From assembly GCA_035772735.1 (NCBI GenBank), contig JASDFA010000010.1:156986501-157050500 (forward strand): a stretch of DNA of 64,000 bases, in the 5' to 3' direction. A model generated the notes under the pieces. The model did not search any database. It had not been told where the DNA came from and saw nothing but the letters and a program-made list of their open reading frames with translations. The stretch is from Datura wrightii (taxonomy: Eukaryota; Streptophyta; Magnoliopsida; Solanales; Solanaceae). Both the position numbers and the translations under genes were made by a program. Within the stretch, counting starts at the first letter, position 1; every line of letters starts with the position of its first letter. Below are positions 47,907 through 60,380 of this stretch, piece after piece.

Positions 47907-49754
47907 GTTAAAGTAGATTTTGTACCATTATAAATAGGGTGGAGATTGTAGAGAACATTCAGAGATTTAGGAGTTTATGAATAAAACTGGTAATTTTTTC
48001 CGCACTTTGCACGATTAAAAAAAAGTTTACTTAATTTATGAAAATATTTTTAAAATAAAAATCGAAAATTTAAGTGTACAACAATTTAAAAAATCTTACA
48101 ATCGGATAATATTGAAGTTTAGACCGCAAAAGACTTTCGAAACTTTAAAAGAAAAAAGATTGAAAATATAAGTTTGCAACAATTGAAAACATCTTAAATT
48201 TATCTCATAATAGGAGAATCTAAAGTTAAAATATATAATTCCAACTCAGAAGTATTTCACAAATTTATATTTAAACTCTGAATGTTTTGTCCATCGAACT
48301 GTCCTTCTAATATTAAAATTGAAACTAAAATTTTAAAGCCAAACATAATCTTAAGGAAAAATAAAAAGAAGAAGTCCTGACAGCATAATCACCATGCTAA
48401 TTTTTTTGATCTACTTCAATATTCTTCTTTTAAGAAAAACTTAAGAATATTTTTCTCTGCTTTTCATCGTTAGAAATGTATACTTCATTAAAGAAGATTT
48501 TTGGTAAAACATAATTATCTTCTTCTCTTTTTAAATTTTATTAATTTTTTCTAATTATTTTCTGTGTTTCGCTTCTTTCTTCTTTTTATTTTAAATCATT
48601 TTTAGTTTCTTCTGTCTCTTTCAAATCACTCGTCACCTTCTCATAATTTATACCTTCACATTTTTCTTCAATTCATCAGCTCCTCATCTTTCCAGCATTA
48701 TCCCAAAAATTGATATTAAATAGCGATTATTTTTTTTTGATTTTATATTGATACTTATATTTGGAGGAACTAATGGAGTTTGCGAGTTCATGTAGAGTAA
48801 TTCTACTTTGGATAAATTATTTTATTTTAAAGAAAATTTTATTCTCAAAGTTTAATCTAAATCTCTAATTAATAATTGAGGGATATGAGATTAAACTTTA
48901 TATTTAAGGTAATTCAAAAAACTAATTGATATAAAAAAAGAGTAGTTGTGAGTAGCAATCACTTGAACAAAAGAATAATCCATCAAATTCTCAGTATCAC
49001 TAAGCCTTATAACATCATCATTCACGTATTTTCTTATCTGCAAAATAAAGAAAATTAAAATATTCTCACTTACAAAATTATTTATTACATTTATATATAT
49101 AACAATTCTACATGCTCAAATAAATTTTGATGAAAATAAATAGAAAGTGATCTGGAGAAGAAGGTGGGTGCAATAAGGAATACACAAAGGAGAAAAAAAA
49201 ATTAATAGTTACTTGAATAATATTTTGGCCTATTATTTCTTGTGTCAATGCTGCAATTATATTTAGGTTATAAGTGATGAATTAATTAGATTTAATAATT
49301 ATTTTCAGGGGAGGTGAAAAGGCTCTAAAAAAGAGTTTCTCATCATAATTAAGTGAGTTAAAAGAGGGACTTTTTAAGTTTTTTACACAAAATAAATATA
49401 AAAAAATTTTACAAGACCAAAAAATAAAAAAGTAGAAAGTGAAGAAAAACACTAAAAAAGATGAATCCAAATGTAATATGAAGAGGTACAAGAATTAATT
49501 ACAAAAATATAATATGAAGAGACTCAAGAATTAATTAACATATAATTATTTAGAGATTAATACACATTAAAACTATTATAATTACAAATGATCTAACCTC
49601 TAATTGGGTTTTAATGCAAACCTATTTACTATTATTTAGAAAAAAATGATATTTATATTCATAATCAATGACCAAGAAAATTAAGAGTTAAGGAAATAGG
49701 AAATTGTTAAAAAGTTGAGAAAAACATAATTTTCAGATCTTAGAAGTATGTCAC
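47907..49754. other. AT-rich intergenic DNA, nothing recognised
   Basis: No gene, RNA or clear repeat was seen. Confidence 0.6.
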
Positions 49755-50603
49755 TGTAGATGGTTAAATTTTATCAAATTTAAATCCGTAAGAAATTTGG
49801 ATTATTTTAAATTCAAAATATATTAATTCAAATAAATATTATGAATTAATATAATTGGATTAATTTGAGTCCAATAAATATGGACTTAATTAATAGTCCA
49901 ATTTTATTGGGTTAATCCATCAAATTGGGCTACAAATGATAAACTCATTTTAAGGAGCCCAAGATGTCATATTTCTAGAGGCCCAAATTGGTGCCACGTG
50001 TCACGCCAAATCAAAAGAAAGAGTCAACGGGATCATGTCACATGTCAAAAATGACACAACGTGCCTAGTCAAATCAAAGGCCAATGAAAATGCGTCACGT
50101 GTATAAGTGACATGTTCTGACCAATCAAATATCGTCATGTCAACTTAAATCTGATTGTTTGAAAGAAGTTCGTCCTTATCGCAACTCTTCCATCCTACAA
50201 TTATAAATAGGGGTCTCATAATTCAGAAAAGGGACCGGAATTCCAACAACAAGCCAGAGAGAGCTCGTGGATCAAATGCTGCAGATTTCTCTACAAGCTA
50301 CAAATATTCAAGCACTCCAATATTTCTCTACAAGTTTTAAAGATCAAGGCGAAAATTCAAGAACAAGCTTCAAACTCTTGAAAACACGAATCAAGATCAA
50401 GATCAAGCTTAAAAGCCCTTGAATTCAAGTACAAGTCAAGATCAAATTCATCAAGCTCAAAAGCCTTTGAATTTATATTCGAAAAGAAGAATCGGCGGAT
50501 TAATAGAGATTGTAACACTCATATTTATAATAAATACTACGATTGTTGCGATATTTTTCCGTCTTGATTATTATTTTCTCAGCGCGAGATTTTATTGTCT
50601 ACG
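49755..50603 (+). mobile_element. 5' LTR of a non-autonomous gag-only LTR element
   Basis: 849 bp beginning TGTAGATGG and ending GTCTACG, nearly identical to the 3' LTR at 59517-60380. A TATA box (TATAAATAGG, 50201-50210) marks the promoter. The five bases outside it are GTCAC. Fifteen bases are missing relative to the 3' copy, in two small indels. Confidence 0.93.
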
Positions 50604-50607
50604 AAAT

Positions 50608-50625
50608 TGGCACGCCCAGTGGGAC
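50608..50625 (+). other. Primer-binding site
   Basis: TGGCACGCCCAGTGGGAC lies four bases after the 5' LTR. This is the form I associate with Tat/Ogre-lineage gypsy elements; the priming tRNA is not certain. Confidence 0.6.
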
Positions 50626-50686
50626 ATTTTCTACCTCTCATCTCATATTTTCAATCTTCAAAGATCAAGAACATCGAAACATCGAA

Positions 50687-53600
50687 ATGACTTCCAAGAA
50701 GATCAACCCCAATTCAACTTCTTCCAACATTGTTAATTCCAAGTTCTCTGTTGAGGTGGAAAGCATCCTCGATGTTACTTTTGAAAGTTTTTGACCCATC
50801 ACGAGAAGCAAAGCAATCATGCTAGGACAACAAGCACTCCAAGTGCCATCTGCATCAACTCCGGTCTTTGGATCTTCATCCCTAAATGGAGCAAGATCCT
50901 TTACCAACACATCAAAAGAAGAAGGCAATGTTGCTGAGAGAATCAAGAAGACTCTAGCTCTGCTTGACCTCTCTAAATCCAAGAACTTTGCTACGAAGGG
51001 AGATGATAATACTTCGAGCGGTGGGTCTTCTCCACTCACACCATATAAGGTGAGTTCATCAAAGATCAATTTATGTGATAATCCATGCTATTCTCCAACA
51101 TCCCCAACAATCATGCAAGCGATGGTAACCGACGCTTCATTTATGGAGGAGCAACTAGCGAACTTGACCAAGGTAATTGAAGGCCTAACCAAGTATGTGC
51201 AAAATCAAGATGCTCTGTTTGAGAAATTGATGAGCAAGGTGGACGGCCTAGTGGAGGGAGAGTCTAGTCATGCACCTGGAAAAGCTCCAGAAGTTCAAGA
51301 AAACGAAGCGCACGCAAAACATGCATCACTCGCCAAGGAAATTCCAGTTTCTTCTGAAGGGATGATTCCACTGGACCAGTTGAAGGAGTTCATTTAAGGG
51401 ACTATCAAAAATAAGTATGAAGTCACTTCCAAGTCCTCTCTCATGTGTCGCGCCCCATTTTTCCCTCGCGGAAAGGCGGGACCCAACATTGACGTCTCTT
51501 TAGGGTTGAATAAGAGAGTCGCCACCTAACGAATTAAAGGTGCGTTAGGGCACCATTCTAAGCTAATTTGTAACCTAAGTTACCAAAGTTCGGGTAAGGG
51601 CTTTAATTACCTCGAAAGGAAGGTGTTAGGCACCTTTCGAGGTCCACAAAGGTGGTTCCCGGCCGTACTCATTAAATGGGGGATTTATCTACGTGATCAA
51701 ATAAAGTCGATGAATTATTAGGCCTAAATAAAATACTAACACAAGTACTAAATTAACAAATTATAAACCTAAAATTAAGAGTGGGATTAGGTTTTGACAA
51801 GGCTGAAAATGGGCCCAATGCGATATTACTCCCTTCTATTCCATTTTTAAAATCAAGATAGTTTGAAGAGAATAACATATATATATAACTTGAGTAAAAA
51901 ATGTGCATTTTTAGAAAATCATGTATATGTATATATTATATTTTTAACAAAATTTCCTTTTAATGAAAATATATCAATATTTCAACATAATAAAAGAAAT
52001 TTTAAAATCTTTGAAAGCTCTTTTAAAAAAATATGTATTTAGAAAAGATGGGAGTAATAGATTGGTTTGTATTTACAAAGCTGATATGCGCTTCATACGT
52101 GAAGTCAGCAATAGCCTGTCTATTTCATCATATACCGTCTACCCACCTAATTATTTTAATTATTATTAAGCCTAAGTAGTCTAAATGGAAAAGACTAACG
52201 CCCTAACAAGTGCCTACCCGTCCCAATCCTAATGTCCAAGAGGCGATGGACTACTAAATGGGATTTTAGGGTCTAAAATTCTTAGGTTTTGTTAAAAGAG
52301 ATTAATGTCAAACAAGTAAGTAGAATTCAAACTAACAATTAACATCAAAGGGGTTTCAAATAGGCCTCTTTATTACCTAGGAATATGATTTCTAAGAGAA
52401 GAAGTGAATTCTACAAACATAATCTCTAATGCAAATACGATGACTTTATGTATAGCGCCCATAAATGCAAAATCGTGAGTTAAAGAAAAATAAAGTTTAA
52501 TGCAAAAATGGAGCTAATTTCAAAACAGATTCAGAATTGCAAATCTAATGAAATGAAACATAATACTAGCCTAAAAAATGAGTGCAAAAAATGCAGATTA
52601 ATGAGAATAAAATAAAGGTATTGCCAGTTTAAAATAAGCAACTATAATGTAATATTGAAACAAGTAATATTTAAACAAATTAATATCTTAACTTAGAGGT
52701 ATGATTTCTATGTAAATCCTATAAAATAAAGTCTCTAGTGCAAAAATGTCAAAAACTTTATTTATACAGCATATAATGCGATTTACCTAGGGATTACTTT
52801 TTAACAATATGGAACAATTGGTGAATTTTAGTATGAAAGAAATACCGATTTGAAATAGGCATAACCTAATGTGGCAGTTAAACAAGAAGTACGCTCCAAC
52901 AGGCATGATTTCTAATGTTAATATGATTTTTACGTTATTCCTAAAGGCATGCTTTTCTAAGTGGGATTAGCAGTAAAGAAAAACAGTAAGGAAAAATACA
53001 ATCCCCACCCCCAAACCCTTTTCCACTATTATTATTGTTTATATTACAAATATTACAAAAGAATAAAATAGAATGAATAACTACGACATTAAAATAAATA
53101 ACAATAAGTAACTCCAGTAGCCTCCTTTCATCCCGGCAACTCTCTGATGAATGCCGGTATAAGACGATACCTGCTTAAAGGTTAGTACAATCATAGATAC
53201 AACAATAATCGGTAATTAACAAAAGCAAAAGAAAATCAAAAGATCATGGATACCACAATTGTTACCCGCACTCAATACGTCAAGATCACGGGAATCTCGA
53301 GAATTCCGAGCAGTGCTCGTATTGAGGTGGGGAGAAGAACAAAGAATAAAGAATTTTGAAAGAACAGAGCCCTAGCAATACTTGTAAAAATAATTGTATA
53401 TTTCTCACTCTGTCCGTGTTCTTCCTCCTCTCTTTAAAAGGAGGAGAGGGTCATTATATAGTACTAAATTCATAATACAATCTCAATCAAAGAGAGTAAA
53501 AAAGGGAAGAAATAATAAGAAGAAATCATGAAATAAATTAGTTACCTTAACTAATGAGATCATATCAAGATATTTTAAGGAAAATCTTTATTTTACCATA

Positions 53601-56500
53601 ATTAACGGATACTAAAATAATTAAAGGGAGCAAAAATCAATCATTTGACCAAGTAACAAAGTGAATTAAGGAAACAGAGGAAGCAAAATAATCTCAAAAG
53701 TTAATCAAATGATATTATTTTCCTATAAAAGGATCGAATCAATATTTGAAAATAAAGCTATTTTCGTAAAATTAAATAAATACTGAATTAATTAAGGAAA
53801 ACAAGCATCAATTATATAAATTTATCTTTAAATGAAGGCAAGACACATGAAATAAATTCTTTCATAATTCATTCAAACATGAGCAACTACTAATTAGGTA
53901 TTTGCAAATAATTCCAAGACTGTCATAATTAACGTCGACAGACTATCACAAAATCATGCCACAATCTTTGTCATATGATCATTCTTTAAGACATCAACAT
54001 TGTACAAAAATAAATCAAATATTCACTAATATCGCATAAAGGGCGTTCAGAATCCATTCAAAGAAATAATAATAATATACCATGAATACTCAAATGCTGA
54101 CTATTGTGAAATTTTGAATCTGTCACATAACACCTTCCTTCCAAATGCCCATTCTATAATGAAATAACTGAGACTAATTGCACAAAGTACAGACAACTAT
54201 AGATTTTTATGAATGATACTAACAATAATCGTCATTACCAGTTAACATTTTAAAGGAGGTTGTTCAGCTATCAGAATTAAGAGGAAAACTCAGTTCTTTG
54301 TAAAATAATTACCCAAGTGAAGCAACGTTGTAAATAAATCTAACATTAAGGAAAACTCTAACTTCACTTTATGATGTGCAAAGCAAACAAAACCAAACAA
54401 GAACTAGCTGTGAAAGAAGCAATCAGATGCAACACTAAACAGAAACAATCAAATTTGTGCCCATAAACCCACATAAAATAAAAAAGAGGATGAGATTAGA
54501 GAAGGGCCAGTGGGGTTTGCTGCTGTAGGTGGTCGGCCGGAAAAAATGGGGTTGGTGGTCGGCCGGAAAAATAAAAACGACGGGAAATGGGGGAGTTTGA
54601 GGGTGAAAATCCAGCGGCTGTGGGAAGAGGGTAGAGAAGGATGCTGCCATCAAGGGCTGTTGTTCGGTGGACGGTGGTGATGCGGCCGTTTTACTGGTGG
54701 TGCGTTTCGCCGGTGGTGTTGTCGGAGGAGAGAAGGTGACCGGTTGGGTTTTGTTGACGGAAATTATGGAGGTATGGTGGTGGTGTTGTTCGGCCGAAGG
54801 GAAGAGGGAGGAAGACGGGAAGCGACGGGGTTTGGGTGCGGCTGTTGTGAGAGTAGAGGAGGAGTTCCGCCGGAAGTTATGGAGGGTAGAGGGAAATCGA
54901 TGGCATGCTCGCCGGAGGAGGTGACTGGTGGTCGCCGGAGAGGGAGTTCTGGCGATGGGAGAGAGATTGAGGGAGGTAGGCGGCGGCTAGGGTAAGGGAT
55001 ATGAGGGAAAATGAAAAGTCTTCAGGGTTTTGGGGTGTGTGGTAATTAAATAAGGAAAAAGGGGTAGAATTAATTAGGGCCGTTGGATCAAAATGGATGG
55101 ATGGATGAGATTAAATGCATGTTTGGGTCGGATTACGGATTTAAGTGGGTCACCCGAATTAAGACAAATGGGTTAATTAAATGGATGGCTGAAATTGAAT
55201 TTAAATAGTAACCATAATTGATCAAAAGGGGCTAAAATTGACATAAATTGAATAGAAAGTGGCCAGATTTGAAATAAATTGAACAAAATTGAATAGAAAA
55301 TGGCTATAATTTAAATAAATTGGATGAAATTGGATTTAGCTGCTATAAAATTAATAAATATACTACACTTTTAAATAATTTAATAGATAGATAATAAAAT
55401 AGTTTAAATTATAAGAAAATCATATAAATATTATTATTAATGAATAAATTCTACATTTAACTATACTTATGTAAATATCATATAATTAAATTATTATATT
55501 TATAAATAATTTAAAGACCAAAGAATAAAATTAAGTTATCAAATATTATAAAAATCATATTATTAACATAAATAATTTATAAATTAGAGTAATATTACTA
55601 GTCAAATAAATTTGTAAAACTTAGTAAAATTAGGTAAATAATTTATTAAGTAAAGAATATATTTCAAAATAAGGGCGCATATTAAAACGAAATACATTAT
55701 GTACGATGTAATTATTTAATATCAAAACTTATAATTAATATAAATCATATATATATAACTTGAAATAATTTTCGCAATATTTTGATAATAAATTATTTTA
55801 TAAATACAAAAGTAAGTCGAATTTTTGCGTAAAATAAATAAATAAATATATACATATATAAGCAGCATATTAAGGGGCAGGTCGGTCAAAATTGGGTGTC
55901 AACATCATGTATACAAAATCGTACACCACAAGAATTGATAGCCTCAAGATGCCCGCTAGTTATCAGCCTCCCAAATTTCAGCAATTTGAAGGCAAAGGGA
56001 ACCCGAAGCAACATATTGCGCACTTTATTGAAACATGTAACAATGCGGGAACATATGGGGATTACCTGGTTAAGCAGTTTGTCCGCTCCCTTAAAAGAAA
56101 TGCTTTCGACTGATACACAGATCTTGAGCCTAATTCTATCGATAGTTAGGGGCAACTGGAGCAGGAGTTCCTTAATCGCTTCTACAACACATGGCGTACG
56201 GTGAGCATGGTGTAACTCACAAATACTTGCCAAATGAAGGATGAGTCGGTCATTTATTTGATCAATCGTTGGAGAAATGCAAGCTTAAACTGCAACGATC
56301 AACTCTTAGAAACTTTTGCAGTTGAGATTTGTATCCAAGGAATGCATTGGGGCCTTGTGTATATCCTACAAGGGATAAAACCTCAAACTTTTGAAGAATT
56401 AGCTACTCATGCTCATAACATGGAATTGAGCATGTCTTTTGCTGGGAATGGAGTAATGTCTGCTTTTGACCCTCGTAAAGGGAAAGACAACGCTCCTTAA
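50687..56500 (+). pseudogene. gag of the non-autonomous element, split by a solo LTR
   Basis: The frame opens at ATG 50687 (MTSKKINPNS) and stays in one phase to 51440, but has TGA at 50792-50794 and TAA at 51395-51397. After the nested LTR (51446-55904) it resumes in phase at 55910 with PPKFQQFEGKGNPKQHI and the retrotransposon gag core (FVRSLKRNAFD, LEQEFLNRFYNT, FINRWRN-like LINRWRNASL, GIKPQTFEELATHAH). TGA at 56111-56113 and TAG at 56147-56149 replace Trp codons usual in the family. A frame change lies near 56210. The N-terminal part has a probable coiled coil (about 51130-51250). No protease or pol follows. Confidence 0.85.
51446..55904 (-). mobile_element. Solo LTR, 4459 bp, Tat/Ogre type
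   Basis: Perfect 5-bp target-site duplication TCATG (51441-51445 and 55905-55909). Read on the minus strand, it starts TGTTGACACCCAATTTTGACCGACC (two family-typical pieces) and ends GGGGCGCGACA. It carries the GGACCTCGAAAGGTGCCTAAC and GGTGGCGACTCTC segments usual near the primer-binding end of Tat/Ogre LTRs. No second LTR or coding region is inside; open frames at 54435-54995 are accidental and lie in a G-rich tract. Confidence 0.85.
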
Positions 56501-56944
56501 GGCACGAGCATAAATTGCATGTCACTCCTGACTCGCAAGAGTATAAACTGTGCACGACTTTATTATTAAAAACAAAAAAAAATTAAAAAAAAGAGGTCCG
56601 CTAGATTGAAAACCTCGCAAGAGGCAATCTGGGCAAAAATTTAGGACATTAAAAAAATAAAGCTCACTTTTTATGAACTACGGAATGACTTGATCCTCTT
56701 CACCGAGGTAAGTAGGAAGCTTAAAGTTTTATTCTAAGTTTAGTCGCATGAGTTTAAAAAGGATATATCACTCCAAGTGATGTTCGAGTGAAGTACGATG
56801 AAATAGAATACATCGGACCAAGCACATGAAAATCAGATCTACAGGCATTATTTTATCAACATTTGGACCTTCACTAAATATTGATGGATCACTAAGGGCA
56901 AAACTTCATTTCAAATGAGTTTTCCCAATAAGATGAATATAAGC

Positions 56945-57680
56945 TTTCAAAAGGTTGTCAAATATGCTAGTCGAAGTATTCAAATATGCAAAGCCTTCAA
57001 GTTGAAGTCTTCAAATTTTCCGAATCTGTAAGTTGAAGTTTCAAATCAATCATGTTTTCAAGTTGAAGTCCTCCCATGAATTTGACAAGCTGAAGCCTTT
57101 ACATCCTTCAAATCTTTAAGCTGAAGTACTCAAATCTACTATGTATACGAGTTGAAGTATTCAAGTCAACCAGCTCTTCAAGGTTCTTCAAATCCACTAA
57201 GTCTGCAAGTTGAAGACTTCAAATTCGACGGAGTCTGCAAATTGAAGTCTTCAAATTTGTCAAGTCTACAAGTGGAAGTCTCAGGTTTTTCATGTCTTAA
57301 AGCTGAAGTATTCAAATCCTCCAAGTCTTCAAGTCGAAGTCTTTACATCCTCTAAGTCTTCAAGTTGAGTTTTCAGATCAGCTATGTCTTCAAGTTGAAG
57401 TATTCAAATCCTCCAAATCTTCAAGTTGAAGTCTTTAAATCCTCTAAGTCTTCAAGCCAAAGTTTTCGAAGCAGTCATGTCTTCAAGTTGAAGTTTTCAA
57501 AGCAGTCATATCTTCAAGTTGAAGTATTCAAAAATAATAGTCTAAGTCTTCAAGTTGAAGTTTTCAAATTCAAGAAGTCTACAAGTTGAAGTCTCGAATC
57601 AGTCATGTTGTCAAGTTGAAGTTTTCACATCTACAAGTCGAAGTCTTCAAATTTGTCAAGTCTTCAACCTGAGGTCTTCT
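56945..57680 (+). repeat. Tandem array, about 31-bp period
   Basis: More than 20 diverged copies of CTTCAAGTTGAAGTATTCAAA plus a variable 10-base end. It lies in the non-coding part between gag and the 3' LTR. Confidence 0.9.
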
Positions 57681-57779
57681 GATTCGCCAGTCGTAAGGTG
57701 GAGAAAATTTTTTCTTTTGCACCTTAAGTTGGCCCTTTTACAAGATTTATTCTTAAAAGGATATCAAATTTCCTACCGG

Positions 57780-58210
57780 ACGTAGGAAGTCTTCATCCTG
57801 GATGGAGTAATAAAATTTTCATCTCGAACATAGGGAATCTTCACCTTGGATGTAGTAATAAAATCTTCCTCTCGAACGTAGGAAGTATTCACCTCGAATG
57901 GAGTAATGAATTTTTCACCTTGAATGGAGTAATAAAATATTCCTCTCGAATGTAGGAGGTTTTCACCTCGGATGGAGTAAAGAATTGTTCGCCCTGCAGG
58001 GAGTAATAAAATCTTCCTCTGAGATTTAGGAAGTCTTCCTTCGAATGGAATAATGAATTGTTCGCCCTGGATGGAGTAAGAAAAGCTTCTTCTCGAATAT
58101 GGAAAGCCTTCATCTTAGATGGAGTAGTAAAATATTCCTCTCTGACATAGAAAGTTTTTACCTCAGATGGAGTAAGTCTTTCATCTCAGATGAAGTAAGA
58201 TCTTTGTCTT
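57780..58210 (+). repeat. Second tandem array, 48- and 73-bp units
   Basis: Units of the form AGGAAGTCTTCACCT-GGATGGAGTAATAAAAT-CTTCCTCTCGAA repeat about eight times; some units contain an extra internal half-copy. Confidence 0.85.
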
Positions 58211-58560
58211 GAACTTAGAAATATTCTCCTTGAATGTGAAAAGTCGTAAAATTTCGAAAGAAGTAAATTGTTTCTTGACGAGGACTTATTCTTTTATTTT
58301 GCCTAAAAACAAAACAAAAAAAGAGCACAATATAAGAAAATACAAATAGAACAAAGATTATTACCTGTCAAGACGTTTCAGATTTGAAGGTGGAGTTCAA
58401 GATGGAGCCGAGACCAATTCAATTAAATTTGAGATAAGATTTTTGATAAAAATAAAGCCCTTGAATCCTGACTCCCGAAAATTAAAATGTTTTTCAATTT
58501 CGTCGTTCCTACATCAAGATATAGAAGTTTTAGTAGAACCTCGCAAATCTGAAATTTTCA

Positions 58561-58935
58561 GCATGACAGAATTTTAAGCCAACTTCAAAAAATTATGCAG
58601 AACAATATTGAAGGATTTTAGTTTTGAAATTTGACTATATTGTATATATAGAAGTCTAGTTTATGAAAAATCAAACGTATCGTGATTTTGATATTCTTAT
58701 AATAAGATATGAATTTTCTACTACAAGCATGCTGAGCAGTGAAAAGATGACGATTCGGGCATGACAGAATTTTAAGTCAATTTCAAAAATTTATGCAGAA
58801 TAATATTGAATGATTTTAATTCTGAAATTAGGCTATATTGTAGATATAGAAGTCTAGTTTCTAGAAAATCAAACGGATCATGATTTTGATATTCCTACAA
58901 TGAGATATGAATTTTCTACCACACATGTGTCAGGC
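58561..58935 (+). repeat. Direct repeat of 198-bp period, two copies
   Basis: GCATGACAGAATTTTAAG starts at 58561 and again at 58759, and similarity continues through GATATGAATTTTCTAC in both. Confidence 0.85.
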
Positions 58936-59149
58936 TGTAGAAAAAGTGACGAAAATTAAAAGGGAAAGAAGAAGAAAATTGCTTGGTATTATGATTAACT
59001 TGCAACACTATAACTGATGCAAAATAATGAAGAGCACGTCTCTTTATATAGAGTTTCAAGGAGGTAAAGAAGAAGTAATGTGCCATTTGGATTGGAGTTA
59101 AAGTATCCTAATAAAATTCGAATTGAAAAAGTCAAGTCTTTGTGCAATT

Positions 59150-59315
59150 CTTCTTGGATACAATTTTACGGAAATTAGGAGTGACAATCCTTCCTGGATA
59201 CAAATTTAATCCATATCATTTCTAGAAAGTGACAATCCTTCCTGGATACAAATTCAATCCGCATTACTTCTAGAAAATGACAATTCTTCTTGGATGAAAA
59301 TCCAATCCATATCAA
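59150..59315 (+). repeat. Short tandem array, about 62-bp period
   Basis: GACAATCCTTCCTGGATACA followed by AATYCAATCC and a TTCTAGAA-containing part is repeated about three times, with one more decayed copy. Confidence 0.8.
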
Positions 59316-59516
59316 TTCTAGAATTTTAATTACTAAATTTGTAGTGACGGAGAGAGTTACTAAATTTTGCTCATTTTATAATGATATGACATAGATAAAT
59401 AATTCAATGTAAATACATCGAACGTATGATGATTAATCTCAAAAGTATGCTACAGTGATACTTCAAGTCTAGTTTTTAAAATATATATTTTAGACAAGTC
59501 TTGAAGTGAGGGCATT

Positions 59517-60380
59517 TGTAGACGGTTAAATTTTATCAAATTTAAATCCGTAAGAAATTTGGATTATTTTAAATTCAAAATATATTAATTCAAATAAATA
59601 TTATGAATTAATATAATTGGATTAATCATTTGAGTCCAATAAATATGGACTTAATTAATGGTCCAATTTTATTGGGTTAATCCATCAAATTGGGCTACAA
59701 ATGATAAACTCATTTTAAGGAGCCCAAGATGTCATATTTCTAGAGGCCCAAATTGGTGCCACGTGTCACGCCAAATCAAAAGAAAGAGCCAACGGGATCA
59801 TGTCACATGTCAAAAATGACACAACGTGCCTAGTCAAATCAAAGGCCAATGAAAATGTGTCACGTGTATAAGTGACATATTCTGACCAATCAAATATCGT
59901 CATGTCAACTTAAATCTGATTGTTTGAAAGAAGTTCGTCCTTATCGCAACTCTTCCATCCTACAACTATAAATAGGGGTCTCATAATTCAGAAAAGGAAC
60001 CAGAATTCTAACTACAAGCCAGAGAGAGCTCGTGGATCAAACGCTGCAGATTTCTCTACAAGCTCCAAATATTCAAGCACTCCAATATTTCTCTACAAGT
60101 TTTAGAGATGAAGGCGAAAATTCAAGAACAAGCTTCAAACTCTTGAAAACACGAATCAAGATCAAGATCAAGCTTAAAAGCCCTTGAATTCAAGTACAAG
60201 TCAAGATCAAATTCATCAAGTTCAAGATCAAGCTCAAAAGCCCTTGAATTTATATTCGAAAAGAAGAATCAGAGAATTAATAGAGATTGTAACACTCATA
60301 TTCATAATAAATACTACGATTGTTGCGATATTTTTTCGTCTTAATTATTATTTTCTCGGCGCGAGATTTTATTGTCTACA
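59517..60380 (+). mobile_element. 3' LTR of the non-autonomous gag-only element
   Basis: 864 bp, TGTAGACGG to GTCTACA, with perfect inverted ends TGTAGAC/GTCTACA. A purine-rich tract (TTGAAGTGAGGGCA) precedes it. The next five bases are ATCAC against GTCAC outside the 5' LTR, a target-site duplication with one mismatch. I count roughly 25 substitutions against the 5' LTR, about 3%, so the insertion is fairly young. Confidence 0.93.

Noticed and set aside
50665..51069. 134-codon minus-strand open frame
   Set aside because: Antisense of the gag frame that starts at 50687.
54435..54995. Several overlapping frames of 72-85 codons
   Set aside because: They lie in the G-rich part of the solo LTR and have no family features.
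56945..57680. Regularly repeated units that might look like a CRISPR array
   Set aside because: The context is a plant retrotransposon, repeats are diverged, and the variable parts are too short and themselves repeated.
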